DNA of 64,000 bases from Laspinema palackyanum D2c (GCF_025370875.1 NZ_JAMXFD010000015.1:62001-126000), one strand, 5' to 3'. Counted from the first letter of the stretch, positions 1 to 8,567 are shown. Notes: generated from the sequence alone by a model not told the origin. Translations and numbers: made by a program.

Positions 1-81
1 ATGCAAACCAAGCATCCCGTGCGATCGCTGGAAGTCTGGTTATCTCAAATCCTCGGCGCTTCCCTCGCCAAGAACAAGTAA
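1..81 (+). CDS. C-terminal end of a truncated upstream gene, possibly YqeG-like phosphatase
   Basis: An open frame runs from the window edge to a TAA at 79-81. The 26 visible residues include the stretch HPVRSLEVWLSQILG. That tail resembles what I remember of the C-terminus of cyanobacterial YqeG-type HAD phosphatases, which often lie just before proB. The ATG at position 1 is probably internal. Too little is visible to prove the family, so the identity is an inference. Confidence 0.35.
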   Translation: MQTKHPVRSLEVWLSQILGASLAKNK

Positions 82-235
82 CAGGTCATTGAGCTGAATA
101 CCCCTTGAAAAAACCCTATATAGCCCTACATATTAAAATATTGAGGCTGAGGCCAAATTATCAAGCGGCATAAAAATGAGTTTATAGGGGGCCACCTTGA
201 GCCAGACCCTCACGATCATTCAGTTTTATAAAAAC

Positions 236-273
236 AAAGCGCCTGCCTTCACGGAAATCAAGGCGGGCGCTTT
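236..273 (+). terminator. Terminator-like hairpin before proB
   Basis: Fourteen-base arms (236-249 and 260-273, one G-U pair) flank a 10-base loop. An A-rich stretch precedes the stem and its 3' arm ends in TTT. It lies between the gene ending at 81 and proB at 336, so it probably ends the upstream transcript. Confidence 0.6.
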
Positions 274-335
274 ACAATTGGATCCGGTCATCCGAGGGTA
301 ACCCGGACTTCATCCTCAACGAGAACGCTTTTGTT

Positions 336-1496
336 ATGAACCTGCAAACCCTAGTCGTCAAAATTGGCACCTCTAGTCTCACTCAGGACAGCACCGGCAA
401 CCTGGCGATCGCCACCATTGCGGCCCTCGTTGAAACCCTCAGCGCCCTCCGCCACCAAGGGCACCGCGTTATCTTAGTCTCCTCCGGTGCCGTCGGGGTC
501 GGCTGTGCACGCCTGGGATTAAAAGAGCGTCCCCGGACGATCGCCCTCAAACAAGCAGTGGCTGCCGTCGGTCAGGGCCGCTTAATGCGGGTTTATGATG
601 ACCTGTTTACCACCCTGCAACAGCCGATCGCCCAAGTTCTCCTCACCCGCAGCGATTTAGTCCAACGCAGTCGCTACGTTAACGCTTACAACACCTTTCA
701 AGAATTACTGCGCCTCGGGGTCATCCCGATTGTCAACGAAAATGATACAGTAGCCACGGAAGAACTCAAATTTGGCGACAATGATACCCTCTCGGCAATG
801 GTTGCCAGCTTAGTCGAGGCGGAATGGCTGTTTCTGATGACTGATGTCGATCGCCTCTACTCCGCAGACCCCCGCAGCAATCCTGACGCCCAACCGATTA
901 CCCTGGTTCAACATCTCGATGAGTTGCGGCAGTTACAGGTGCAAACCGGAGGCAGTGGGACCAATTGGGGGACTGGGGGAATGATGACGAAAATAGAGGC
1001 GGCCCGCATTGCCACAGGTTCAGGGGTCCGCACGGTGATTACCTCGTCTCAATCCCCGCGCAACTTAGAGAAGATTTTGCAGGGGGAGGCGATCGGGACC
1101 CATTTTGCACCGCAAAAAAGCACCAGTAACGCCCGCAAACGCTGGCTTGCCAATGCGGTGATTCCCTCGGGTAAACTGTATTTAGATGAAGGGGCAGTCC
1201 GCGCAATCTGTCAAGGGGGAAAGTCTCTGTTAGCCGCAGGTATCCTGGAGGTGTTCGGAGAATTTGAGGCGTCGGATGCGGTGCAACTGTGCGATCGCTC
1301 GGGTCGGGAAATTGCCCGGGGACTGGTCAACTATAGCAGTGAGGAACTCGATCGCATTCGCGGACGAAAGTCCGATGAAATTCCCGAAATTTTAGGTTAT
1401 ATTGTTGCCGACACGGTAATCCACCGGGATAACTTAGTTTTAAGCCTTTCCAGTAGCGATGCCGCACAGTTGAATAAAACCGACCCCCTGCTCTGA
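336..1496 (+). CDS. proB: Glutamate 5-kinase
   Basis: This enzyme phosphorylates L-glutamate to gamma-glutamyl phosphate, the first step of proline synthesis in the cytoplasm. The 386-residue length fits the two-domain bacterial enzyme. The N-terminal amino-acid kinase domain shows [10 protein letters not shown] near residue 8, SSGAVGVG near 50, the substrate-binding [16 protein letters not shown] near 135-150 and GTGGMMTKI near 210. A C-terminal PUA domain covers roughly residues 275-360. No proA lies beside it. The start has only a weak Shine-Dalgarno, but the N-terminus aligns with the family. Confidence 0.96.
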   Translation: MNLQTLVVKIGTSSLTQDSTGNLAIATIAALVETLSALRHQGHRVILVSSGAVGVGCARLGLKERPRTIALKQAVAAVGQGRLMRVYDDLFTTLQQPIAQVLLTRSDLVQRSRYVNAYNTFQELLRLGVIPIVNENDTVATEELKFGDNDTLSAMVASLVEAEWLFLMTDVDRLYSADPRSNPDAQPITLVQHLDELRQLQVQTGGSGTNWGTGGMMTKIEAARIATGSGVRTVITSSQSPRNLEKILQGEAIGTHFAPQKSTSNARKRWLANAVIPSGKLYLDEGAVRAICQGGKSLLAAGILEVFGEFEASDAVQLCDRSGREIARGLVNYSSEELDRIRGRKSDEIPEILGYIVADTVIHRDNLVLSLSSSDAAQLNKTDPLL

Positions 1497-1498
1497 AT

Positions 1499-1528
1499 TT
1501 GACAGGGTCGGAAAGTTAAAGTTAAAAT
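1499..1528 (+). promoter_or_regulatory. Sigma70-type promoter downstream of proB
   Basis: A consensus TTGACA at 1499-1504 is followed after 18 bases by TAAAAT at 1523-1528. It starts two bases after the proB stop. It would drive the 134-aa gene at 1677 and the tiny ORF at 1558. Confidence 0.55.
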
Positions 1529-1557
1529 GACCCCATTCATCGGATGCGGCGATTCTC

Positions 1558-1644
1558 ATGCCGATTTGGTGGTCAATGCAACGAGAAGAACATAAGCTCA
1601 TCGGCGGTGAACCTAGGGACTTTTTCACCCCGGACCCGGAATAA
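1558..1644 (+). CDS. Possible 28-residue small ORF
   Basis: An ATG-to-TAA frame starts about 23 bases after the expected start of transcription from the 1499-1528 promoter. The peptide begins MPIWWSMQREEHK and ends in an acidic DPE, with three Trp-Trp-rich N-terminal positions. There is no clear Shine-Dalgarno. It may be a real small protein, a leader peptide or chance. Nothing in the sequence assigns a function. Confidence 0.25.
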   Translation: MPIWWSMQREEHKLIGGEPRDFFTPDPE

Positions 1645-1676
1645 AAATACTTCTACAAAACGGAAGAGAATAGACG

Positions 1677-2081
1677 ATGAACCCCGATAACGTGATGGAA
1701 TTTTTACAAACCGGATTTCGAGTTGGGGTAGGCGCGACGGCTTCCCTACTCGAAAGTATTCAAGACCCCCAAAAACGAGAAGAAAATCTGGCGGATTTAA
1801 AATTAGATGTCAGCGATTTGACCAAAAAATGGGCAGAAAAAGGAGAACTTACCGAACGGGAAGCCCGCAATTATGTGGATACCCTGATCGATCACCAGCG
1901 ATCGCCGGGGGAACCCCCATCCTCTGCAACTCCCCCTGCGCCAAGTTCTGAGTCTCCGTCATCCCCACCGACTTCGGCAGCCAATCCAGAAGTCTACCAA
2001 GATTTACAAGACTTAACCGCCCAAATTGCAGCGTTGCGGTCGGAGTTAGAAAATTTACAAAATAAAGATTCCGAACGTTAA
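1677..2081 (+). CDS. Conserved cyanobacterial small protein, coiled-coil tail
   Basis: The 134-residue protein has three parts. Residues 1-75 are a helical domain containing SLLESIQDPQKREENL and a charged WAEKGELTEREARNYVD. Residues 76-105 are a Pro/Ser-rich linker. The C-terminal heptad stretch VYQDLQDLTAQIAALRSELE suggests coiled-coil oligomerisation. The first part resembles phasin-like or other helical granule- or membrane-associated proteins, but I cannot assign it firmly. No signal peptide or membrane span is seen. It is probably transcribed from the promoter at 1499-1528, and a GGAAGAG precedes the ATG. Confidence 0.7.
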   Translation: MNPDNVMEFLQTGFRVGVGATASLLESIQDPQKREENLADLKLDVSDLTKKWAEKGELTEREARNYVDTLIDHQRSPGEPPSSATPPAPSSESPSSPPTSAANPEVYQDLQDLTAQIAALRSELENLQNKDSER

Positions 2082-2126
2082 TCTGAGGGTGCAAGAACGC
2101 CGGTACCGGTTTCAATAGCAGGGACT

Positions 2127-2210
2127 AGAAACCGAGTTTCTTGACAACAGACTGCTGATTGGGACCCATTTGATGCAGAAACCCCGTTGTTTTCCCCATA
2201 CTGTACCGCC
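2127..2210 (-). repeat. AGAAACC-type dispersed repeat, copy 1
   Basis: Read on the minus strand it runs from a GGTACAG-like edge, through a first AAACC/GGTTT half-palindrome, about 40 bases of spacer, then TTGTCAAGAAAC and the second half-palindrome. It lies head-to-head with copy 2 at 2259-2360. Confidence 0.65.
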
Positions 2211-2258
2211 GCTCTGGGCTTCTAGGGGTTGGCACAGCTAAAATACTTAGCACAACCA

Positions 2259-2360
2259 GGATGCCAGTACAGGATGAGATTTGTAGGACCAGACACGGAG
2301 TTTCTGGCCCTTTTTTTGTGGCTCATTAGCCGAAAATTTTGTCAAGAAACCCGCTTTGTA
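2259..2360 (+). repeat. AGAAACC-type dispersed repeat, copy 2
   Basis: This copy contains the family edge GCCAGTACAGGATGAGAT, a degenerate first palindrome, then TTTTGTCAAGAAACCCG. It is inverted relative to copy 1, 48 bases away. A 68-aa frame crossing its end is not considered coding. Confidence 0.65.
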
Positions 2361-2573
2361 TTCCCTTTACGGTAAGCCTGGAGTAGACTACAGGGTATTA
2401 GGTGAGGGAATTTCCTGGGGAAATTGTTCGGTCTTGCTCCCGGCTTTTGAGTGCAGGGTTAAAACAAGAAGAAGAATTCAGGGCCTGGGGTTTTCCGTCC
2501 GGAGGAGGCCACGGGGCGATCGCACAAACCCAGGATTTAAGCATAAACGGTTTATGCTGTAGATAAGGATATG

Positions 2574-2619
2574 TCCTGTCAATAAAAAGTAAAATTAATT
2601 TTACTTTTTATTGACAGGA
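2574..2619. repeat. 46-bp perfect palindrome
   Basis: Twenty-three-base arms meet without a loop. The left arm is rich in AATAAAAAGTAAAATT and the outer edges are TCCTGTC/GACAGGA. The palindrome ends 35 bases beyond the stop of the minus-strand DUF4327 gene, so it could form a terminator or a cruciform. It could also be a short mobile-element footprint or a regulator site. It differs from the other repeat families in the window. Confidence 0.85.
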
Positions 2620-2653
2620 GTACACTTGTTTGATATGATTTACAAGTTTTTTT

Positions 2654-2884
2654 TTAATCGTTGCCCCAGTCTTCGCGACCCATGAGATCCACAATGCGAT
2701 CACGCAACAAGAAATCGTACTTTTCTAATTCAGATTCAACCAAGGCCCATTCCCGCGCTGGGATATATTGGCAGAGGGTATAAATGGGTTGTTGTCGCCC
2801 CACAAAGCCATTTTTGACCAAGGTTCGAGCTTCTTCTTTGATGAACTCGATGGAATATTGAACGGTAGATGTAGATGGAGCCAT
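2654..2884 (-). CDS. DUF4327 family protein
   Basis: This is a 76-residue soluble protein of a family found almost only in cyanobacteria. The diagnostic core RQQPIYTLCQYIPAREW (about residues 30-46) and the C-terminal FLLRDRIVDLMGREDW are both present and the length is typical. No biochemical function is established and I infer none. It stands alone, facing away from a long intergenic region, with the 46-bp palindrome just past its stop. Confidence 0.9.
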   Translation of the reverse strand: MAPSTSTVQYSIEFIKEEARTLVKNGFVGRQQPIYTLCQYIPAREWALVESELEKYDFLLRDRIVDLMGREDWGND

Positions 2885-3667
2885 CTTTAAAACCTCGCTA
2901 GATAGATTCTTTAATCAACGGTATATCTGTGACCACCCCCCAGTTAGGTGAATAATTCATAATAGCTCATTGAAGAAGGGAGACTACTGGGCTGCCTCTC
3001 GGGCTATTTGTTACATTCTATACAGCAGCATTGTTATTATCGCGCTAATTGACTCCTACTTATCTTAATAAAATATGAAGAATTATGCACCCCCAGGTAG
3101 ATAAATTTTTTCGATGTACTTCTCTGGGGGGGTGCCAGAATAATTAATGATTGCATTATTTCGGGTCTCCAGTAGAGAGATCGAGGCCCAAATTTTATAC
3201 AGGGAGATAGTTGTAGTCACGGTCTAGGGGGGAATTTTATATAAATTTCAGCAGGTTCAATGACTCTCGTTTTGGCGGGAATTTTAAAGGGAACACAGGG
3301 TTAGGGGCTTGCCTCCAAAAAAGAGTTCCCAGAATCCAACCCAAATCCCTAGGCTGGGGGAAGCGCAAAGAGTCCGAGGATACCCTCAAGGGAAAAAAAT
3401 TGGATTGTTTGACAAAATTTCTGCTGGCTTTGCCAGGGAGAAAGGGCCAGAAAGCCAGTTTTTTTGTCCCCTTGGTTTAATCCGGTACAGCTAGACTCGG
3501 AGCAGACTACAGGGGAGAAGAACGAACATAAACAGGCTAGGGATCACCGCTTTCTAAGGATAAATGGGTTTTAATGGGATTGAAATTAGTCCCCGGTAGA
3601 GCCGGGGAAGGGAGCAATGGGAGGCTCTACCTGCTTTCGGATCAAGGTGCAGATTTCATCTGTAGCC
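2885..3667. other. Gene-free stretch of about 780 bp
   Basis: I see no convincing gene. Two short plus-strand frames (3309-3494, 3574-3798) have no Shine-Dalgarno or family resemblance, and the second runs into the antisense of the hexosaminidase. The one structure seen is an inverted repeat at 3087-3096/3124-3135 (GCACCCCCAG and its near complement), which could fold into a hairpin. The first part presumably holds the promoter of the DUF4327 gene. Confidence 0.5.
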
Positions 3668-5326
3668 TTAGTAAAACGGATTGGGTTGGGTGGGAGTTGG
3701 GGTCAGTCCGAATAGAGTTTCCAGGGCGATCGCTTGGGCGGCCCCCATTTGACCATAAGAAAACACAAACGGAATGGATTGAGGCAAGAGGGCCTTAAAT
3801 TCGTCCAAAACGTAGGGACTCCCGTAAATCACCACGGCCTGCAATTGTCCCGTTTCTAATAATTGATTCAGCCATTCCCGGGCGAGGCGCGTCACCTGGG
3901 CAGGTCCTCCGAAAGGATTACCCCGGATAAAGACTTGAAGTAAAGTTTTTCCGTTTGCCATTGCTTTCAAGTCTTGCGATCGGCAGGGAGTAGAACAATC
4001 CACGCCCTGGAATTGATAGCCTTTCGACTTGGGGATAACGATCGCCGGGGCTTGTTTATTCAGAAACGCACTATTAACCAGAGAGTCAGTTACCAATAAA
4101 TTATTCCAATACTCCCCGGATTCCGGTGGAGGGACGGATAAAGGCAACGACCCCCCAATTTGTTGAGACTCCCGCAAGATATTTTCTACACAGTTGATCG
4201 CCCCAGGAGTAGATAAATTAATCAGTTGGGCGGTGGGAGAAGTGGGGGGATTGACTACCGTAGAAGGAGAGAAAAGTTTTTGTTTTGCCTTCCAAATGCG
4301 GGTTACGGATTGGCGAATGCGATCGCGGGATATGCGACCGGATTTGACGGCATCACAGAGGGCCGTAATGGCCTCGGCTGGGTCCACAGGCATCAATAAA
4401 ATATCCGCCCCAGCTTCTAAGGCTAAAATGGGAGCTTCATTGGGGCCATACCGTTTGGCGATCGCCCCCATGACCAAAGCATCGGTAACAATTAACCCCT
4501 CAAACCCGAACCGTTGGCGTAATTGTCCCGTTAAAATCTTCGAGGAAAGAGTCGCCGGGTATTCCGAGTCCCAGGCTTCAATACAGAGGTGAGCACTCAT
4601 CACTGCATCCACTCCACCAGCGATCGCCCGTTGAAACGGCGGAAGTTCCACCGTCTCTAATCGTTCCGGCGAATGCCGCAACACCGGCAACTCGATATGA
4701 GAATCCACACTGGTATCCCCATGTCCGGGAAAATGCTTGGCACAGGTGAGGACCGGATACTTCTGTGCACCGCGCATAAAGGCTAAAGCTAACTCACTGG
4801 CGGTTTCAGAATTTTCCCCAAAAGACCGGACATTAATCACCGGGTTTTCGGGATTGTTATTCACATCCACCACCGGGGCGAGGACCCAATTAATCCCGAC
4901 AGCGAGAGCTTCCTGGGCGGTATAAGCTCCCATTGCGGTGGCATAACCCTGAGCTTTCGAGGGTTCTTCTGCGGCAATCTTGGCGATCGCCATTGGTGGG
5001 GGGAACCAAGTTGCACCGGCAAATCGCTGTCCGACACCTTCCTCGATATCGGCAGCAATCAGCAGGGGATACTTGGCCCAGGATTGCAATTGCTGCGATC
5101 GCAACATCAAATCACCCGCACTGCCTCCCACCAAAATCACGCCCCCCACGCGCTGTTCCTGCAACAGCTTCTGCAACTGGGCCGCTGAGGGTTCCCAATC
5201 GGGATATTCAATTTGGTGGTCAAACAGATGTCCAGATGCTCGCACCACGAACAACTGCGCCACCTGTTCTTCTAACGATAGGGTTTCGAGATCCGGCAGT
5301 GCCGGGATCAGATCCGACATATCCAC
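3668..5326 (-). CDS. nagZ: Glycoside hydrolase family 3, beta-N-acetylhexosaminidase-like
   Basis: This is predicted to remove N-acetylglucosamine from cell-wall muropeptides or similar glycans. The GH3 barrel occupies about residues 1-345. It shows AADIEEGVGQRF, the NagZ-type loop AKHFPGHGDTSVDSH near 200 carrying the catalytic His/Asp dyad, and VTDALVMGA near 290 with the nucleophile Asp. At 552 residues it is longer than proteobacterial NagZ (about 340), and the extra C-terminal domain is common in cyanobacterial and Gram-positive members. No signal peptide is visible. Its start lies 3 bp after the rbfA stop, so the two are co-transcribed. An ATG two codons downstream is an alternative start. 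Confidence 0.85.
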   Translation of the reverse strand: MDMSDLIPALPDLETLSLEEQVAQLFVVRASGHLFDHQIEYPDWEPSAAQLQKLLQEQRVGGVILVGGSAGDLMLRSQQLQSWAKYPLLIAADIEEGVGQRFAGATWFPPPMAIAKIAAEEPSKAQGYATAMGAYTAQEALAVGINWVLAPVVDVNNNPENPVINVRSFGENSETASELALAFMRGAQKYPVLTCAKHFPGHGDTSVDSHIELPVLRHSPERLETVELPPFQRAIAGGVDAVMSAHLCIEAWDSEYPATLSSKILTGQLRQRFGFEGLIVTDALVMGAIAKRYGPNEAPILALEAGADILLMPVDPAEAITALCDAVKSGRISRDRIRQSVTRIWKAKQKLFSPSTVVNPPTSPTAQLINLSTPGAINCVENILRESQQIGGSLPLSVPPPESGEYWNNLLVTDSLVNSAFLNKQAPAIVIPKSKGYQFQGVDCSTPCRSQDLKAMANGKTLLQVFIRGNPFGGPAQVTRLAREWLNQLLETGQLQAVVIYGSPYVLDEFKALLPQSIPFVFSYGQMGAAQAIALETLFGLTPTPTQPNPFY

Positions 5327-5329
5327 AGA

Positions 5330-5758
5330 TTAAGCCTCAGTTTCTGAAATTTCGCTCTCGTTGAGATCCATATCTTCCTCATCCGCGTCAGGATTGTGCT
5401 GTTTGCGTTCTTCACTGATCTGATTGAGCAGTGTCAAGATGCGCGTCCCGCGTTCAATGGATCGGTCTTCTAAAAATATCACCTCTGGAGTCCGACGCAA
5501 TCGCACTCGGTGACCGAGTTCCCTGCGGATATATCCAGTTGCGGCTTGTAGTCCTTCCATTGTTTCGGCGCGCGCTTCGTCACTGCCATAGATACTGACG
5601 AAAATCTTGGCGTGTTGGAGGTCACCGGAGACGTTGACATCAGTAACGCTCACCATTCCCGCACCCACTCGGTCATCCTTGATGTCGCCGATTAACATTA
5701 AACTGACTTCGCGCTTAATCAAGGACGCGACACGCTCTACTCGACGATCGGTAGCCAT
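5330..5758 (-). CDS. rbfA: 30S ribosome-binding factor A
   Basis: RbfA binds the 30S subunit and helps mature the 16S rRNA 5' end, and it is important in the cold. The start chosen, [19 protein letters not shown], matches the family N-terminus and has an AAGGGAA-type site upstream. A further 19-residue in-frame extension (to 5815) looks non-native. The KH-like fold is represented by [20 protein letters not shown] and [16 protein letters not shown]. The acidic C-terminal tail ([13 protein letters not shown]) is typical of cyanobacterial versions. It lies downstream of the Ycf33-like gene and directly before the GH3 gene. Confidence 0.93.
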   Translation of the reverse strand: MATDRRVERVASLIKREVSLMLIGDIKDDRVGAGMVSVTDVNVSGDLQHAKIFVSIYGSDEARAETMEGLQAATGYIRRELGHRVRLRRTPEVIFLEDRSIERGTRILTLLNQISEERKQHNPDADEEDMDLNESEISETEA

Positions 5759-5931
5759 AATATTGATTCCCTTGTTTGCATGATACTCATCGGTTTGGGT
5801 GGCACTTGAAGGCATCCACCTGTTTTTAGTGTAGAGTTTTAATCCGTGCTACCGCTACAACAGCAAACCGCGTCCCCGCCGACACCATTGACCCACTCAT
5901 TCCGCGTGACTTGGCTTAGGCCAGGTCAGGA

Positions 5932-5976
5932 GGACCCCACCCTAACCCTCCCCTGTGTCTTGGGGAGGGGACCGGA
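5932..5976. repeat. CCCCACCCTAACCC hairpin repeat
   Basis: An intergenic element with a CCCTCCCC...GGGGAGGG hairpin. An inverted relative lies at 24958-25008. Both lie next to a copy of the AGAAACC-type repeat. Confidence 0.6.
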
Positions 5977-5992
5977 GGCGTACTTAAATTTG

Positions 5993-6058
5993 AGGCAAAA
6001 TCTGGGTCAAAAACCCGGTTTCTGATCTCTGGGATCTAAATAAAACTGTCCCGATGCT
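5993..6058 (-). repeat. AGAAACC-type dispersed repeat, copy 3
   Basis: Read on the minus strand it begins AGCATCGGGACAG, passes an ATTTAGATCC tract and reaches AGAAACCGGGTTTTTG. It abuts the stop of the ycf33-like gene at 6059. Confidence 0.65.
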
Positions 6059-6265
6059 CTAGGTTACGGTCAATCCCAACATCCCTCGTAAGGTCAACCC
6101 GACAAAAATTAGGGCAGTCACAACTAAAGTGACTAAGGCGATCGCAGTTACGGGTTTTTGCAACAGGGGCTTAACCCAACCGAACAGGGCAAAGAAGATA
6201 CCCAGAATGATCGTGACAAAATAGCGCGGGTAGCGAAGGATATTACTCCAAAAATCATCAAACAT
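6059..6265 (-). CDS. Ycf33/DUF751 family membrane protein
   Basis: This 68-residue protein has two predicted membrane spans, about residues 12-32 (YFVTIILGIFFALFGWV) and 38-62 (VTAIALVTLVVTALIFVGLTL). The N-terminal FWSNILRYPRYF and C-terminal LRGMLGL match the DUF751 family, which includes the chloroplast-encoded Ycf33. The family is probably thylakoid-located and its function is unknown. It precedes rbfA on the same strand with about 300 bp between them holding repeats. The same order, as far as I recall, occurs in other cyanobacteria. Confidence 0.88.
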   Translation of the reverse strand: MFDDFWSNILRYPRYFVTIILGIFFALFGWVKPLLQKPVTAIALVTLVVTALIFVGLTLRGMLGLTVT

Positions 6266-6293
6266 AAAAATTCAGATTCAACAACAGGAGCGG

Positions 6294-6500
6294 CTAAGAC
6301 TGTTTGCATTGTACCGCGTAGCATTGTTCCGCGAGTTGCACCCGTTCAGTAATTTTCCAAGTCCCTGGATCATTCAGATTCGCCGCCAGTTCTGGGGGAA
6401 TTGCATCGAGTCCGAGGTAGGCCCTGGAAATTGCACCGACCATCGCTGCGGTTGTATCCAGACCTATTCAATCCACCCGCCCCTCCATTGTTCTCAACGG
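6294..6500 (-). pseudogene. C-terminal remnant of an ADP-ribosylglycohydrolase
   Basis: Read on the minus strand, one frame ends at 6294 and contains LDTTAAMVGAISRAYLGLDA followed by PPELAANLND. This is the conserved metal-binding DTTAAM helix and the tail of DraG-like ADP-ribosylglycohydrolases. An in-frame TGA lies four codons before LDTT, and upstream the frame dissolves, so only about 55 residues of a normally 300-residue enzyme remain. A plus-strand frame over this region is the shadow of this remnant. Confidence 0.65.
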
Positions 6501-6554
6501 GATACCTTGGGCTTAGTCATTTAGGTTAGATAAATTTTCTATGTAAAGGGCTAA

Positions 6555-6914
6555 TTATATCATATTTTGATGAAAATCAATCATTAACATTTTTCCGGTG
6601 GAATCATAAAATAACGTGGCAAAGCAGATTTCTGGATAGACTCTCCCGCGTTTTTGTTTTTGAATTCCACCCATTGCCACTTGAACCCGATAACCTGTTC
6701 CTAAATTAATATCAAAATATTCATTAAAAAAGGCTTTTGTTACAATATCAATTTTGACATCTTCTGGGATAGCGACACTTATATCTTCATCTTCTAGTTG
6801 GACTTTTTTCTGCCCCGACGCTCGGTATTTTTTCAACATATTATTGACATCGGTAAAGATTTGAGGGTCGGGTAAAATGCGATCTATGGCTTGGATAACG
6901 TCCTGAGAATCCAT
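6555..6914 (-). CDS. Hypothetical protein, 119 aa
   Basis: The ATG has a strong AGGAGG site nine bases upstream, which supports real translation. The protein is soluble, with a helical N-terminus (MDSQDVIQAIDRILPDPQ) and a beta-rich remainder including EYFDINLGTGYRVQVAMGGI. It ends in a hydrophobic strand and FHQNMI. I do not recognise a family. It stands alone, its neighbour downstream is the ADP-ribosylglycohydrolase remnant, and no operon partner is evident. Confidence 0.7.
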   Translation of the reverse strand: MDSQDVIQAIDRILPDPQIFTDVNNMLKKYRASGQKKVQLEDEDISVAIPEDVKIDIVTKAFFNEYFDINLGTGYRVQVAMGGIQKQKRGRVYPEICFATLFYDSTGKMLMIDFHQNMI

Positions 6915-7542
6915 CTGGGAAACCTCCTGAAAAATACATGATCGTAATCAAGGACTCAGTTGAAGCAGCGATCGCGCTTTCGGGAGAAAGGATGGATCTA
7001 TCTGACTGATTCAACCCGCTTACCCTGCAATTAGATTGCAGTGGGCGTATCTATTTTAGACCGAAAGGACTCAGGGTTTTGATACGAATTGAGACAATTC
7101 GAGGGAGAAGTCCTCTGAAGGAGTGGGTCACTCCCGTTAAGGGAATGGGGACTCCCCCCTCATTATGCCAAAATCGGTTTTAAACTGTCGTATCAATGAT
7201 TACTCCTGGGTTTCCCCGAGGGGATCTACCGCAGAATTCCAGTCGCGATCGTGGTATGTTAGGGATTCATTAGCTTTTGGAGTTGGGTTGGGATTGAGAC
7301 GACCCCAAATTGCCCCAAAATTGCCTGGTTAAGGGCGCTGGAGTCGTGCAGGAAAGGCGGGGAGGTGCCGTTGAGGGGACTCGTTTCCTGGGGTGCGATC
7401 GCCCAACCGGGATTACCCCTTATTTCCCTGATCCCAACTCCAGCAAAACAATATCAAGGGCAATCCTTGAGTTTATCAATTGAAGTCGGTTCACCCAAAA
7501 GGGAGGCCGTTGCTACAAAATTAGATACGGTTTTAGGTATAG
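6915..7542. other. Gene-free stretch of about 630 bp
   Basis: This presumably holds the divergent promoters of the 119-aa gene and of the methylase. A short plus-strand frame beginning at 7365 overlaps the methylase start and has no ribosome-binding site or recognisable content. I see no RNA gene or clear repeat. Confidence 0.5.
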
Positions 7543-8385
7543 ATGAACGAGACGACTGCATTAACAGTTTTACCCCGTCCTTTTCTAAAATGGGCTGGGG
7601 GTAAAACCCAACTGATTCAACAATATCAACCCCTATTCCCCCCCCATTTTAAAAATTATTACGAGCCATTTTTAGGGGGTGGTGCAGTTTTTTTCTATTT
7701 ATTTCAAGAGCATTCATCGGGGTTTAAATCAGTGTTATCCGATGTTAATGAAGAGTTGATTAATATGTATCGCTGCGTTCAAACTGACGTAGAGGCTTTA
7801 ATCAAGGAGTTAGAATTTCATCAAGCTAAACATAATCCTGAATATTATTATCAAATTAGAGCGCAGAAAAACCGCAAATTGGTTAAAAAAGCGGCTCGAA
7901 TTATTTATTTAAACAAAACTTGTTTTAATGGATTATATCGAGAAAATTCCAAAGGGGAATTTAATGTGCCGATTGGCCGATATAAAAATCCCACTATTTG
8001 TAATGCGGAGTTACTGCGGGCGGATTCCCAGGCTTTGCAGTCGGTGAAATTAGAAATTAGGGATTTTGATAAGGTGCTGGAGGAGGCCAAAACTGACCAA
8101 GATTTTGTCTATTTTGACCCGCCTTATTATCCTCTGAGCAATACGAGTCAATTTACCTCGTACAGTCGCTATAATTTTAAGGAAGAGGACCAAATTCGAT
8201 TACGCGATGTGTTTGCTAAACTGGCGAAGCGCCAGGTAAAAGTGATGCTGTCTAATTCGGATTGTCCGTTTATTCGAGAGCTTTACCAGGAGTTTCGGAT
8301 TCATGAAGTTTCAGCAGCGCGATCGATTAATTCCAAAGGAACTCATCGCGGGAAAATTTCTGAAGTGGTTGTGACATCTTATTGA
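7543..8385 (+). CDS. Orphan Dam-type DNA adenine N6-methyltransferase
   Basis: This class D12 methyltransferase should transfer a methyl group from S-adenosylmethionine to adenine, most likely in GATC. Visible motifs are FLKWAGGK near residue 14 (AdoMet site), EPFLGGGAVFF near 40, the target-loop region NKTCFNGLYRENSKGEFNVP near 120-140 and the catalytic DPPY near 190. The 280-residue length is typical. No restriction endonuclease or specificity subunit is nearby, so it looks solitary. The HIP1 octamer GCGATCGC that saturates this genome contains GATC, so its modification load would be large. The Shine-Dalgarno is weak. Confidence 0.92.
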   Translation: MNETTALTVLPRPFLKWAGGKTQLIQQYQPLFPPHFKNYYEPFLGGGAVFFYLFQEHSSGFKSVLSDVNEELINMYRCVQTDVEALIKELEFHQAKHNPEYYYQIRAQKNRKLVKKAARIIYLNKTCFNGLYRENSKGEFNVPIGRYKNPTICNAELLRADSQALQSVKLEIRDFDKVLEEAKTDQDFVYFDPPYYPLSNTSQFTSYSRYNFKEEDQIRLRDVFAKLAKRQVKVMLSNSDCPFIRELYQEFRIHEVSAARSINSKGTHRGKISEVVVTSY

Positions 8386-8421
8386 TGTGGTGTTGGGATG
8401 ATGATGAACTATTGGAGGGGG

Positions 8422-8511
8422 AACGACGGAAGTCGTTACTACGAACAAGGGGAAATGGTGGGACTTTTGGAGAAGAAACGACTGAAGTCGTTACTACGAA
8501 CAGGGGAAATG
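8422..8511 (+). repeat. Two direct copies of an AACGAC/GTCGTT hairpin repeat
   Basis: Units at 8422-8457 and 8477-8511 share about 34 of 36 bases. Each starts with AACGAC, a 4-base loop and GTCGTT, then ACTACGAAC and GGGGAAATG. They follow the methylase stop and may act as a terminator region. I know this unit as a recurrent intergenic repeat in filamentous cyanobacteria. A plus-strand frame across it (8398-8631) is not considered a gene. Confidence 0.75.
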
Positions 8512-8567
8512 ATTGAAGTTGGGGTGGGAAATGATGCCGCATTATTGCTTACTATTTTAATTACAAA

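Noticed and set aside
2356-2562. 68-aa plus-strand frame
   Set aside because: It starts inside a dispersed repeat copy, has no ribosome-binding site and shows no family features.
3309-3798. Two small plus-strand frames
   Set aside because: No Shine-Dalgarno, odd composition, and the second overlaps the hexosaminidase in antisense.
6309-6524. 71-aa plus-strand frame
   Set aside because: It is the shadow of the ADP-ribosylglycohydrolase remnant on the minus strand.
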